The position numbers were made by a program, and so were the translations under genes. A stretch of DNA of 64,000 nt, taken from NCBI GenBank assembly GCA_017617615.1, contig JAFZVV010000011.1:434001-498000 (forward strand), read 5' to 3'. Below are positions 28,012 through 37,024 of the stretch, one piece after another. This DNA comes from Prevotella sp. GTDB lineage: Bacteria; Bacteroidota; Bacteroidia; Bacteroidales; Bacteroidaceae. Below the pieces are notes generated by a model. That model did no database searches and was not told where the DNA came from. It worked only from the letters and a program-made list of their open reading frames with translations. How positions within the stretch are numbered: the first letter of the stretch is position 1; each line of letters starts with the position of its first letter.

Positions 28012-28052
28012 GCGTTGGCCATCTGTCACAGACGGCCAACGCAACTCTTTTT
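28012..28052 (+). terminator. Terminator of the hybrid regulator
   Basis: GCGTTGGCC ... GGCCAACGC is a perfect 9-bp stem with an inner TCTG/CAGA pair set, followed by AACTCTTTTTA. It lies about 40 nt after the stop codon. Confidence 0.85.
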
Positions 28053-28136
28053 ACCTAAAACCTAAAAATAACCTATCAAATATGAATCATTGTCTGATAT
28101 CTAGTTTGGCAATGAATAACTACTAGAGTTTGATGA

Positions 28137-30275
28137 TTAGTATCCTGGATTCTGCCATGCAGCCTTGTCTGCGTCGCTCAGGTTGGTGCCATCCGGGTTC
28201 TGCAGGATATCGATGAATGCCTGCGGGATAGGACGCAATTCATGCTTGTTGGCTGTGACGTTGGGAGCAGCCTCAGGATTGAAAGCCTTGGCACGCTTCA
28301 CCAGCAGGCCGGCACGGCTCAGTTCTTCCCAGCGGTTCCACTCTCCCAGCAACTCACGCGTGCGCTCATTGAAGATGAAATTGAGCATACGGTCGTAGTC
28401 GCCGGAGCAGCCCAGTGCGTTGAGGATAGCCTCGTCTTCTGCGGGCAACTGGGTGTAGCTCTTGATTTGAAGATCCGAAGCATCGGTGGTTTTCTCGATA
28501 CCCGTCGAGAGATAGTAGGTGTTGGTGTGGGTCATCGAGGCATAGTAGGCTTCGGTGTTGTTGAGCACCTTGCCGTTCCTGTCCTTGTTCTTCTTCACCG
28601 AGGTGGCGGTGGCGGTGGAGTTGTCCTTGTCGCCGCCGTCGGCCTTCAGGAAGGCCATCGAACCGTCGGTGTAGTAGCTACGGTCCTCACCCTGCTTCCA
28701 CTGTCCACGGGCACGGAGTACGTTCACCGTGGCAATGGCCTCCTGGTATTTGCCCAGGCGCACCTGTGCCTCGGCCTTCACGAGATAGGTCTCGCCAGTG
28801 CGTGCCATGATGACGTCGCGGTGGGCATCGCCCTTCTCTCCCGTGCGTGAGCCGTCGGCGGTCTTGTTGATGCCGCAGAACACGTTGGTGCTCGAAGGCG
28901 AGCCGTTGTAGGTGTTCATCACGTACTTGCCGTTCTGGAACACGGCGAAGGCATTGGGCACCCATTTTCCCGTAAGGGGGTTCACGAAGTTGTGTACGGT
29001 CTTGGAGGTACCGAGCGTGCCGTACTGGTTGTTGTCGAAGCGTGTGTCGTTCTTTTTGTTGAGGATGAAGATGATACCCTCGTCGCCGAGGTCGGGCACT
29101 TGCTCGTCGGTGATGCCATAGGTGGATTTCACGCCTTCGGCGTTCTGTGCGATGTTGTTCAGTCCATACACGGTCTTGAAGGTCTTCCACATACGGGCAT
29201 CGTTCACGTTGTCGAAGATAGAGTAGGTGTACTCTGTGGGACGACAGCGCTGGAAGTCCATGCCACCGATATACTGGCCACGCTGTACCCATGCGCCGGA
29301 GAAGTTGGAGAACTGCGGGTCGAAGTAGTTATAGGTACGGTTGCCGAAACGTCCCTGGGTGGAACTGTCGTCGTTGTGCTCGGCAGCCATCAGGATTTCG
29401 CTCAGTCCTTCGTTCTTGCAGTCCACGCCGGTCCAGCGGGCATAGAGGTCCCAGTAGTCGGCTGCCAGCGGACAGGCAGCGATAACCTCGTCGCAGAGTG
29501 TGATGACGCGGTTCAGGTCTTGCTCTTTGTTGTAACTGCCGTTCCATTTGCTGCAGCGCTCGCTCTGCCTGAAGAGCAGGGCCTTGGCGAGGAAGTGGGC
29601 AGCGGTATAGCGTGTCCATGTGCCGTTGCCGCGCCATTTGTCTTTCGGAAGCATCTTGTAGGCTTCCTCGAAGTCGGCAATCACCTGGTTGAGGGTCTCC
29701 TCTTCGGTAGCACGGACGTAGTCCTTTTTCACCTCACCGTTGGCGGGAGAGGTCTGCAGCACCACGCCGCCATATTGCGCGAACAGGCGGTAGTAGTTGT
29801 ATCCGCGGAGGAAGTAGGCCTCGCCCAAGGCTTTGTTGCGGGAGTCTTCGTTCTCCACGTTCACGGCCTTCTCAATCACCAGGTTGGCGGTAGAGATGCC
29901 ATAATACATCTCGTTCCAGAGAGCCGACACGGCGGGACAGTTCTTGTTGGCGGCGCCCAGTGCCGTAGTCAGGTCGAGCGGGTTGAGGCGTGGGTCGTAG
30001 GTGTTCCAGCATTCCGAGGTGAGGTCAGCACCATTGGTGAACTCGTCTGTTCCATAGAGCGTGATACCGTAAGCCCATTCATATCCGAAATGCCAACGGA
30101 TGTTTCCGTAGAGTCCGGCAGCCATCTTCAAGGCACCCGTCTCATCATTCAGCAGTGCGTCGGTCACCTTGTGTCCGGCATTTTCCTCCAGGAAGTCATC
30201 ACTACACGACGTGACGCCAACCAAGGCAAGCATCGACAATGCACCGCAAACCAGTATATTATTGAAATATTTCAT
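28137..30275 (-). CDS. SusD/RagB-family outer-membrane glycan-binding lipoprotein
   Basis: SusD-like proteins sit on the cell surface as a lid over the SusC transporter and bind the glycan. The signal ends in the lipobox LVGVTSCSDDF. Family features are YFLRGYNYYRLFAQYGGVVL (about residues 150-170, TPR helix), RYTAAHFLAKALLF, and the C-terminal ELLGEWNRWEELSRAGLL, with the final PIPQAFIDILQNPD...NPGY. At 712 residues it is longer than the usual 500-600. It is 40 nt downstream of the susC gene, in the same transcript. Confidence 0.96.
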   Translation of the reverse strand: MKYFNNILVCGALSMLALVGVTSCSDDFLEENAGHKVTDALLNDETGALKMAAGLYGNIRWHFGYEWAYGITLYGTDEFTNGADLTSECWNTYDPRLNPLDLTTALGAANKNCPAVSALWNEMYYGISTANLVIEKAVNVENEDSRNKALGEAYFLRGYNYYRLFAQYGGVVLQTSPANGEVKKDYVRATEEETLNQVIADFEEAYKMLPKDKWRGNGTWTRYTAAHFLAKALLFRQSERCSKWNGSYNKEQDLNRVITLCDEVIAACPLAADYWDLYARWTGVDCKNEGLSEILMAAEHNDDSSTQGRFGNRTYNYFDPQFSNFSGAWVQRGQYIGGMDFQRCRPTEYTYSIFDNVNDARMWKTFKTVYGLNNIAQNAEGVKSTYGITDEQVPDLGDEGIIFILNKKNDTRFDNNQYGTLGTSKTVHNFVNPLTGKWVPNAFAVFQNGKYVMNTYNGSPSSTNVFCGINKTADGSRTGEKGDAHRDVIMARTGETYLVKAEAQVRLGKYQEAIATVNVLRARGQWKQGEDRSYYTDGSMAFLKADGGDKDNSTATATSVKKNKDRNGKVLNNTEAYYASMTHTNTYYLSTGIEKTTDASDLQIKSYTQLPAEDEAILNALGCSGDYDRMLNFIFNERTRELLGEWNRWEELSRAGLLVKRAKAFNPEAAPNVTANKHELRPIPQAFIDILQNPDGTNLSDADKAAWQNPGY

Positions 30276-30315
30276 ATTGATGTTGTCTTTTTGATGATTA
30301 TGTTATGCCAATTGA

Positions 30316-33300
30316 TTAGAAGTCAACGAGAACGCCCACGGTAAAGCCACGGTTGAAATAGGTGGCACCGGTGTCGAGGTCCATGAAGTCGACAGAAGAG
30401 TAGAGCATACCGAGGTTCTTGCCTTGTGCATAGATCTTGAGTCCGTTGATGCCGAGGCTGTTGACCACGCTCTTGCTGAAGTTATAGGCCAGTGAGAGGT
30501 TGCGCACCTTGATGAATGAGGCGTCCTTGAAGCCGAGCAGTCCGGAATAGGGGTCACCGCCCGACTGGTTGTAGATAGGCTTCTGCCATTCGGCATCGGT
30601 GTTGTTGGGTGTCCAGTAGTCGATTTCACGCTGCTGGTACATACCGAGCTGTCCTTCACCGCCGGTACTGACGGTATATCCGAAGCGACCCTGGAGTTCA
30701 AGGGCGAGTTCGAAGCCCTTCCAGCTCAGCGAGTTCGACCATCCTGCGGTGAAGCGCGGGTTGCGGTTGCCGATAATCACACGGTCGTCGGCGTCGATTT
30801 TGTAGTTGCCGTCTTGGTCGACGGGTTTCACGTTACCTGCAGTGAACTTATGTCCGTTCTCGTTGAACTTGGCCATCTCTGCGGCATCGCTCTCTTGCCA
30901 GATGCCGTCGGCTTCGAAGCCGTAGTACACGGCGATGCTCTCACCGATGAACCAGGCATTGTTGATGTCGTCTTCCTTGCCGTTGGAGAGTTCCACGATC
31001 TCGTCTTTCTGCCAGGCGAGGTTCAGGTTGGAGTTCCACACAAATCCGTTGAACATCACGGGGATGGTATTCAGGGTGAACTCAATACCCTTGTTCTTGG
31101 TCTTACCGATATTGGCGAGCATGGAGGGATAGCCCGACAGTGCAGGAACGCTCATGCTGAGCAGCAGGTCCTTGGTTTCTGACTTGTAGATATCGAGTGT
31201 ACCGTTGATGCGGCCTTTCAGGAAACTGAAGTCGATACCGAAGTTCCACTGTGTGGTCTTTTCCCAGCCCAGGTTCTTGTTGGGCATGGAGTTCGAACCC
31301 GAAGTATAATAAGGTTCATTGGTGACGAAAATCTGTGAGTTGCCGGTACTGAAGGGCATCCAATAGGAACTGATTACACCCAGCGTGCCATAAGGACTCA
31401 CGGCAGCATTACCGGTGACACCGACACCCAACCTGAGTTTCAACTGGTCAAGCCAGGTGAGGTCGCGCAGCCAACTTTCCTGTTCCATGCGCCATCCGAT
31501 GGCCATTGAGGGGAAGAAGTCCCATTTGTTGCCTTGGGCAAGTACGGAGGAACCGTCCCAGCGGGCGGATGCGGTGAGCAGGTAGCGGTCCATGAAGGCA
31601 TAGTTCACGCGTGCCATGTACGACTCAAGGGCATATTCGGAGAGACCTGTCCCCATGCCTGCCTGATACTGCGAGTCGGTGATGTCGATGGCACCCATGT
31701 TGTTCCAGAGGAACGACGGGATAGTGACACCCACTTCGTTCATGCTGCTCGACTCGGTGTTGCTCTTCGAGGCGCTCTGCAAGAGGGTGATGCCAATGCT
31801 GTGGTCGCCGAAAATCTTGTTGTAGAGGAGCATGTTGTCGAGGGTCCATGCGAAGTGGCGCTCATCATTGCGGCGTGCATAGTTCTTGCTACCGGCACGG
31901 GTGGCAGAACTGCTGTCGAGGAAGTTTCCAAGACGGTAGTAGCGGAAGTCGGGACCGAACTGGACTTTGTATTGCAGTCCTGCCAGTTCTTCTGCAATTC
32001 CGCCGAAGTCAATCAGGCCATAGAAACTGCCGAGTGCGCGGAAGGTCTCACGGTTGTCGTTCGACTTCTTCCACTCGTCGATGACGGTGTAGGTGTTGGT
32101 GGTGGAGCCACCGGGCATGCTGATGATTTCACCGCTGTCGTCATAAGGCAACGTATAACGGAGGATGGCCTTGGCGGCACTGTAGATGTCGGTGGGACCA
32201 GAACTTGACGACTGTCCGGTGCGTGAGAAACCATATTTCTGTACACCATAGGAGGCATTGAATGAGCCACCGGCCTTGAACCATCGTTTGGCCTGCACGT
32301 CGGCCGAGGCAGCGAAGTTGTAGCGCTCATAGCTTTGGCCTTTCTGGGTTCCCTTGTTGCTCAGGTAGCCGAAAGAGGCAAAGCCGGCCACATTCTTCGA
32401 ACCGCCACGCACGCTTACCGTGTGTTCCTGGGTGAGACCCGTTTGGGTGACGAAGTCGGTCCAGTCGGTATCGGTCACTTTCGAGCCGTCCCATGTGCCA
32501 CCCGACCATCCCTTCAGCACGTTGGCAAGGGCGGTCTGGTCGCCGTCGAAGAACGACTTGTCCTGTTCCTCGGTGGGCTGGTCGCCAGGAGTATAGGTAT
32601 TGGGGTCTTGGTTGTATTTTGCCCAACGGCGCCAGGTGATGTAGTCGCTGGCACTCATTGCCGGACTCTTGTCGACGATTTTCTCGAAGGTCATCGAACC
32701 CGAGTAGGTGAGTTGTGTCTTGCCTTCCTGTCCGCGCTTCGTGGTGATGAGCACCACACCGTTGGCACCACGGCTACCGTAGATGGCTGTGGAGGAGGCG
32801 TCTTTCAGGATGTCGATAGACTCGATGTCGCGGGGGTTGAGGGTCTCTATACCACCGGCCTGGAGGGGTACTCCGTCGACGACGTAGAGGGGTGAGCCCG
32901 ATGCCGTGATGGAGCGGCTACCACGGATGAGGATGCTTCCCACTGTTCCCGGGCGCTCACTGGTGGTGATGTCCACACCGGCGGCCTTGCCTTGAAGTGC
33001 CTCGAAGGCATTGCTCACGGGGCGCGAGTTCAGTTGTTTCTCGTTCACGCGGGTAAGGGCACCGGTGACATCGCTCTTGCGTTGTATACCGTATCCCACG
33101 ACCACCACTTCATCGAGCAGTGCGTTGTCTTCCTTCATGGCGATACTGATATCGGAGCGCCCGTTTACTTTAACATTCTGGGTAAGGTAGCCCACATAAC
33201 TGAAGGTAAGGGTGGCATTGGATGCGGCATCAAGGGAGTAGTGGCCGTCGAGGTCGGTGATGGCTCCCACACTGGCACCGTTCTCGATGACCGTCACGCC

Positions 33301-33441
33301 GATGAGTGGCTCACCGGCCTCGTCGGTCACCGTTCCTGTCACTTTCTGCTTTTGCGAACCTTGCGCAAACATCGCCTGCGACATGCCGAAGAGCATGCCC
33401 ATGCTGATGAAAAGCATTAAAATAATGTGTTTCTTTGACAT
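30316..33441 (-). CDS. SusC/RagA-family TonB-dependent outer-membrane transporter
   Basis: The 1041-residue protein imports glycan fragments through the outer membrane using TonB energy. Signal peptide: about residues 1-27. A carboxypeptidase-like regulatory domain follows (VTGTVTDEAGEPLIGVTVIENG), then the TonB-box-like DEVVVVGYG, the plug (LRPGTVGSILIRGSRSITASG-like stretch, IDILKDASSTAIYGSRGANGVVLITTKRG), and a 22-strand barrel ending GFTVGVLVDF. First gene of the susCD pair. Confidence 0.97.
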   Translation of the reverse strand: MSKKHIILMLFISMGMLFGMSQAMFAQGSQKQKVTGTVTDEAGEPLIGVTVIENGASVGAITDLDGHYSLDAASNATLTFSYVGYLTQNVKVNGRSDISIAMKEDNALLDEVVVVGYGIQRKSDVTGALTRVNEKQLNSRPVSNAFEALQGKAAGVDITTSERPGTVGSILIRGSRSITASGSPLYVVDGVPLQAGGIETLNPRDIESIDILKDASSTAIYGSRGANGVVLITTKRGQEGKTQLTYSGSMTFEKIVDKSPAMSASDYITWRRWAKYNQDPNTYTPGDQPTEEQDKSFFDGDQTALANVLKGWSGGTWDGSKVTDTDWTDFVTQTGLTQEHTVSVRGGSKNVAGFASFGYLSNKGTQKGQSYERYNFAASADVQAKRWFKAGGSFNASYGVQKYGFSRTGQSSSSGPTDIYSAAKAILRYTLPYDDSGEIISMPGGSTTNTYTVIDEWKKSNDNRETFRALGSFYGLIDFGGIAEELAGLQYKVQFGPDFRYYRLGNFLDSSSATRAGSKNYARRNDERHFAWTLDNMLLYNKIFGDHSIGITLLQSASKSNTESSSMNEVGVTIPSFLWNNMGAIDITDSQYQAGMGTGLSEYALESYMARVNYAFMDRYLLTASARWDGSSVLAQGNKWDFFPSMAIGWRMEQESWLRDLTWLDQLKLRLGVGVTGNAAVSPYGTLGVISSYWMPFSTGNSQIFVTNEPYYTSGSNSMPNKNLGWEKTTQWNFGIDFSFLKGRINGTLDIYKSETKDLLLSMSVPALSGYPSMLANIGKTKNKGIEFTLNTIPVMFNGFVWNSNLNLAWQKDEIVELSNGKEDDINNAWFIGESIAVYYGFEADGIWQESDAAEMAKFNENGHKFTAGNVKPVDQDGNYKIDADDRVIIGNRNPRFTAGWSNSLSWKGFELALELQGRFGYTVSTGGEGQLGMYQQREIDYWTPNNTDAEWQKPIYNQSGGDPYSGLLGFKDASFIKVRNLSLAYNFSKSVVNSLGINGLKIYAQGKNLGMLYSSVDFMDLDTGATYFNRGFTVGVLVDF

Positions 33442-33522
33442 AGGTTGTTAATTAGGTGAATGATTTTAGTTATTGATGGTTGTTTTTGCTATTTGTGTTG
33501 AGGGCTTGAAGGTGATATGGTG

Positions 33523-33546
33523 CAAAAGTACCCCTATATTTAGGGG
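33523..33546 (-). promoter_or_regulatory. susC promoter with adjoining palindrome
   Basis: On the minus strand TACTTTTG (33523-33530) is the -7 element. It is directly preceded by the palindrome CCCCTAAATATAGGGG (33531-33546), in the spacer of the promoter. The leader to the ATG is about 75 nt. The palindrome is a candidate regulator contact. Confidence 0.55.
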
Positions 33547-33623
33547 AGGAATAGGTCTTTTTGTCCGATTTCTATGTGTTTTTGTTTGTTTTCATGTTTT
33601 CATGCCGTGTGAAAACCGGGGAT

Positions 33624-35075
33624 TCAGCGAAGGGTGGACAGTTGAGTCCCCATACCGTCGGGGGTGTCGACATGGTCCATCTGCAGGTCTTCCACGTCGC
33701 TGACGATGATGGAGGGACGCGAGTCGGGTTGGTCGAGTTTGAAGGTGACATGGCTCAGCCGGAGGCTGCGTACGTGGCGGGCAAACAGGCCATAGGCAGG
33801 ACAGGTGCCCAGAAACTTGGCGGGCTCGGGGTATTTGGTGCCCAACTCCGGGTAGTCGGCAGGCACCTCGCGCTGCATGCCGCCGCGGTAGCGTATCTGG
33901 ATGTTGCTCAGGCGGATGTTCTCTATCGGATACCCCGGCATGCCAGTAATCTGGATGCCCGAGAGTGAGTCGCAGTCGTCGATGGTGACGTTGCTGATTT
34001 GGATGTCACGGGCCGACGACACGTCGGTGCGCTCTTTCGGACCACGATTGCGGCATCCTGTGGTGATGTAGATGGGATAGTGATGCACATGGCTCATCGA
34101 GATGTTGCTTACCACAATGTTCTCCATTTTGCCTTGGTCTACCTCCTCGAAGGCGAGGCCGCTGCTGTAGAAACAGGTGCATCCAGTGATGGTGATGTTG
34201 CGGAATCCCCCGTTGCTCTCCGTACCGAGTTTGATACGCCCGCACACCCAGTTCACCTGCTCGGGCACATAGGTGGCATCGAGCACGGTCCCCACCTTAT
34301 AGCCCGTTACCAGACAGTTGCTGATGAGGATGTTCTCGCAAATCACGGGCTGTTTCAGGGCGTATGAGCTCTTGAGCACGAGTGCATCGTCGTGCGGCGT
34401 GTTGATCTTGCAGTTCGACACGGTGGTGAAACGGCAGCAGTCGATATCTATGCCGTCGCGGTTGGTATCGATGAGCACGTTGTCGATGGTGGCGAAGTCG
34501 CAGCCGGTAATGATGATGGCGAAGTGCCCTCCACGGTAGATGGTGATGTCGCGGATGAGCACGTTGCGACACCGTTTCAGGGCGATAGACTTGTCGCCCA
34601 TGCCGATGCTTCCGCCCTGTACTTGTCCGGCGGTCTCGGTGTCGTGGCGGGTGAGTCCGCGGCCGTCAATCATTCCGCGACCAGTAATCGACACGTTGGT
34701 CTGGTTCTCCGCCCAGATGAGGGAGTTGTGGAAATAGGTATGTCCACCGTCTTGGTATTCGGGTCCGCCGAATGTCTCTGAAGGGTCATAGGCACCACGC
34801 TCCTCGGTGGCGATGATGATGGCACCGGGTTGCAGATTCAGTTCTATATTGCTCTTTAGGTGGATGCTCCCCGAGAGATAATTGCCTGCCGGCAGGGTCA
34901 CCACGCCGCCGCCCTGTCGGGCACAGTGCTCAATGGCAGCGTTGATGGCGGGAGAGTCGAGGGTGCGGCCGTCGCCTTTTGCTCCGAAGTCTCTCACGTC
35001 TACCGTCGTAGCCGCGGCGTGCAGACCATTGCTGGAGAGCAGTATGGCAAAAAGGAGAAATAGTGTTTTTTTCAT
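33624..35075 (-). CDS. GH28-family pectinase (polygalacturonase/rhamnogalacturonase-like)
   Basis: The secreted 483-residue protein (signal MKKTLFLLFAILLSSNGLHA) is a right-handed beta-helix. It opens with VDVRDFGAKGDGRTLDSPAINAAIEHC, typical of GH28. Catalytic motifs are NRDGID (205-210), HDDALVLKS with the Asp pair 229-230, and GRIKLGT (RIK at 280-282). The GHG motif of classical polygalacturonases is not seen (GYKVGTV instead), which suggests an exo- or rhamnogalacturonan-type enzyme. The ATG at 35075 starts the signal peptide. Confidence 0.88.
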   Translation of the reverse strand: MKKTLFLLFAILLSSNGLHAAATTVDVRDFGAKGDGRTLDSPAINAAIEHCARQGGGVVTLPAGNYLSGSIHLKSNIELNLQPGAIIIATEERGAYDPSETFGGPEYQDGGHTYFHNSLIWAENQTNVSITGRGMIDGRGLTRHDTETAGQVQGGSIGMGDKSIALKRCRNVLIRDITIYRGGHFAIIITGCDFATIDNVLIDTNRDGIDIDCCRFTTVSNCKINTPHDDALVLKSSYALKQPVICENILISNCLVTGYKVGTVLDATYVPEQVNWVCGRIKLGTESNGGFRNITITGCTCFYSSGLAFEEVDQGKMENIVVSNISMSHVHHYPIYITTGCRNRGPKERTDVSSARDIQISNVTIDDCDSLSGIQITGMPGYPIENIRLSNIQIRYRGGMQREVPADYPELGTKYPEPAKFLGTCPAYGLFARHVRSLRLSHVTFKLDQPDSRPSIIVSDVEDLQMDHVDTPDGMGTQLSTLR

Positions 35076-35126
35076 TTCCAATGAAAGTGCTGATAGGTAG
35101 GGGTGGTTATGTTTAGGTTTTCATCA

Positions 35127-35252
35127 CAAAAGTACTGACATATGGGGTCCGCGTTTCATGAAGAAAGTCCGAAAAAGCGGTGAGTTTGTACGAAAACACT
35201 TGAAAATAAGACGAAAATATGTTGCATGGCGATGAAAAATACCGTATTTTTG
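35127..35252. promoter_or_regulatory. Divergent GH28 / rhaM promoter region
   Basis: Minus-strand TACTTTTG (35127-35134) serves GH28. Plus-strand TATTTTTG (35245-35252) serves rhaM. In between, 35185-35210 (TTTGTACGAAAACACTTGAA) matches the motif in the hybrid regulator's own promoter region. Confidence 0.55.
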
Positions 35253-35286
35253 TGGCACGAAACGCTTAACATAACGAACTACGACA

Positions 35287-35604
35287 ATGAAACGATTTGC
35301 TTTTAAGATGTTCCTGAAACCAGGATGTGAGAAAGAATATGCCCGAAGGCATGCTGCCATCTGGCCAGAACTCGTGGCGATGATCAAGGAGGCAGGAGTA
35401 AGCAACTACAGCATCTACTGGGACAAAGACACCAATATCCTTTTCGGTTATCAGGAGTGCGACAGCGACACCAACAGCCAAGACACCACTGACGTTGACC
35501 CTATCACACAGAAATGGTGGGATATGATGGCCGACATCATGGAAGTGAACCCCGACAACTCCCCTGTGTCCATACCCATAGAGGAAGTGTTCCATCTCGA
35601 TTGA
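35287..35604 (+). CDS. rhaM: L-rhamnose mutarotase
   Basis: RhaM interconverts alpha- and beta-L-rhamnose, feeding rhamnose isomerase. The 105-residue protein is of normal size and has the family pattern KRFAFKMFLKPGCEKEYARRHAAIWPEL, including the active-site His and the WPEL motif, then YSIYWDKDTNILFGYQE and KWWDMMADIM. Its presence in this locus supports a rhamnose-containing glycan such as rhamnogalacturonan I as the target. It is 5 nt upstream of the next esterase gene. Confidence 0.94.
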   Translation: MKRFAFKMFLKPGCEKEYARRHAAIWPELVAMIKEAGVSNYSIYWDKDTNILFGYQECDSDTNSQDTTDVDPITQKWWDMMADIMEVNPDNSPVSIPIEEVFHLD

Positions 35605-35609
35605 CAGCC

Positions 35610-36803
35610 ATGAAGACACGATTGCTTATCCTTGCCTTTTGTCTTGCAGGCCTTTCGACAAAGGCACAGACAGGTACATTCGACGTGAATATCGACCGCG
35701 CCGGTTATTTCTCGGTGCAGGTGCCCGATGGCAACTACAAGGTGACCGTCACCGTGGGGAGCAAGAAACGGAAGGCCGAAACAGTGGTGAGGGCAGAGTC
35801 AAGACGGCTCATGGTGGAGAATATCGCCACCAAACGCGGCCAACTGGTCGACTGCTCATTCATCGTCAACAAACGGTCGCCACGGTTCCTGATGACCACC
35901 GAAAACGGCGTGCGTGAGGAGACCGTGCGGCTGAAAGAACGTGAGAAGGGTTACCTCAACTGGGACGACAGCCTCACTCTGGAGTTCAATGGTCCGGCAC
36001 CGGCAGTGACACGTATCACGATAGTGCCCGACACCACCGCCACTACCATCTTCCTTTGTGGCAATTCCACCGTAGTAGACCAGAATGCGGAGCCTTGGGC
36101 AAGTTGGGGACAGATGATCACCCGCTGGTTCGACTCGCGTGTGGCCATCTCCAACCATGCCGAGAGCGGACTTACCGCACGTACGTTTCTTGCGGGCAAC
36201 CGTCTGGAGAAAATCCTCACCATGATGCGCCCCGGCGACTATGTGGTTTGTGAATTCGGGCACAACGACGAGAAGGAGCACCGACCCGGCGACGGGGCAT
36301 GGTATCACTATGTATATAACCTGAAGGTGTTTGTCGACAAGGTGCGTCAGGCAGGGGGGCACATCATCTTCTGCACGCCTACACAGCGCCGTTTCTGGCA
36401 AGACGACAACCGGCATATCAAGGACACGCATGGCGACTTCCCCGCTGCCATGCGCTCGGTGGCAGAACGGGAGAACGTGCCGGTGATAGACCTGAACGGC
36501 ATGACACGCGTGTTTTTCGAGACACTGGGGTATGAGGACAGCAAGCGCGCGTTGGTGCATTATCCTGCTAATACCTATCCCGGACAAGACCAGCCGCTCG
36601 CCGACAACACCCACTTCAATCCCTATGGGGCATACGAGGTGGCGAAGATGGTGGTGCAAGGGATGGTAGACCTCAAACTGCCCGTGGTGGGCGCGTTGCG
36701 CCCTGATTGGAAGGCATTCGACCCGTCACGTCCCGACGACTTCAATACCTTCAGGTGGTATGATGCCGTAAGCCTTGATACCAGGAAGCCCGACGGCAAT
36801 TGA
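35610..36803 (+). CDS. Rhamnogalacturonan acetylesterase-like SGNH hydrolase (CE12)
   Basis: The secreted 397-residue protein has a signal peptide (MKTRLLILAFCLAGLSTKAQ), an N-terminal beta-rich domain of about 110 residues and a C-terminal SGNH domain. The catalytic blocks are FLCGNSTVVDQ (GNS with the Ser), AESGLTARTF, CEFGHNDEKEH and DNTHFNPYGA (DxxH). The two-part layout fits CE12 rhamnogalacturonan acetylesterases of Bacteroidota. The ATG at 35610 follows rhaM by 5 nt. Confidence 0.9.
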   Translation: MKTRLLILAFCLAGLSTKAQTGTFDVNIDRAGYFSVQVPDGNYKVTVTVGSKKRKAETVVRAESRRLMVENIATKRGQLVDCSFIVNKRSPRFLMTTENGVREETVRLKEREKGYLNWDDSLTLEFNGPAPAVTRITIVPDTTATTIFLCGNSTVVDQNAEPWASWGQMITRWFDSRVAISNHAESGLTARTFLAGNRLEKILTMMRPGDYVVCEFGHNDEKEHRPGDGAWYHYVYNLKVFVDKVRQAGGHIIFCTPTQRRFWQDDNRHIKDTHGDFPAAMRSVAERENVPVIDLNGMTRVFFETLGYEDSKRALVHYPANTYPGQDQPLADNTHFNPYGAYEVAKMVVQGMVDLKLPVVGALRPDWKAFDPSRPDDFNTFRWYDAVSLDTRKPDGN

Positions 36804-36911
36804 AGACAGGCTGCGGTTCGGAACCAACGGTCGCTGTTCGCGAAGCGAGGTAAAGCTAATGCAAAATAATCTTCGATTTTTTTGCTTTTCACTCACCTTG
36901 CACTACCTTTG
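36804..36911 (+). repeat. Promoter-bearing repeat, copy before metG
   Basis: This 107-nt block starts right after the esterase stop codon. It is closely similar to 58557-58662 (shared core GGAACCAACGGTCGCTGTTC followed by GCGAAGCGAGGTAAAGC) and ends in TTTTCACTCACCTTGCAC and the -7-like TACCTTTG (36904-36911). It may supply a distal metG promoter. Confidence 0.8.
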
Positions 36912-36942
36912 CCGCTTTGCGACGAAATGAGGAGGCGCCTAA

Positions 36943-37004
36943 ACACAGCAAAGCAAAAAACTTCGTCTTTTGCTTTGCTGTGTCTTCGCCTTTCACTAAT
37001 TTTG
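36943..37004 (+). promoter_or_regulatory. metG proximal promoter preceded by a 16-bp inverted repeat
   Basis: Arms 36943-36958 (ACACAGCAAAGCAAAA) and 36968-36983 are perfect reverse complements with a 9-nt loop. TAATTTTG (36997-37004) follows as a -7 element, 20 nt before the ATG. If transcription starts at the distal promoter, the repeat forms a leader hairpin. Confidence 0.6.
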
Positions 37005-37024
37005 CAGAAAATTTAGAAATAACG

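Noticed and set aside
36804..37024. metG leader considered as a riboswitch
   Set aside because: I see two promoter elements and a simple hairpin but no known SAM or T-box features such as a T-box sequence.
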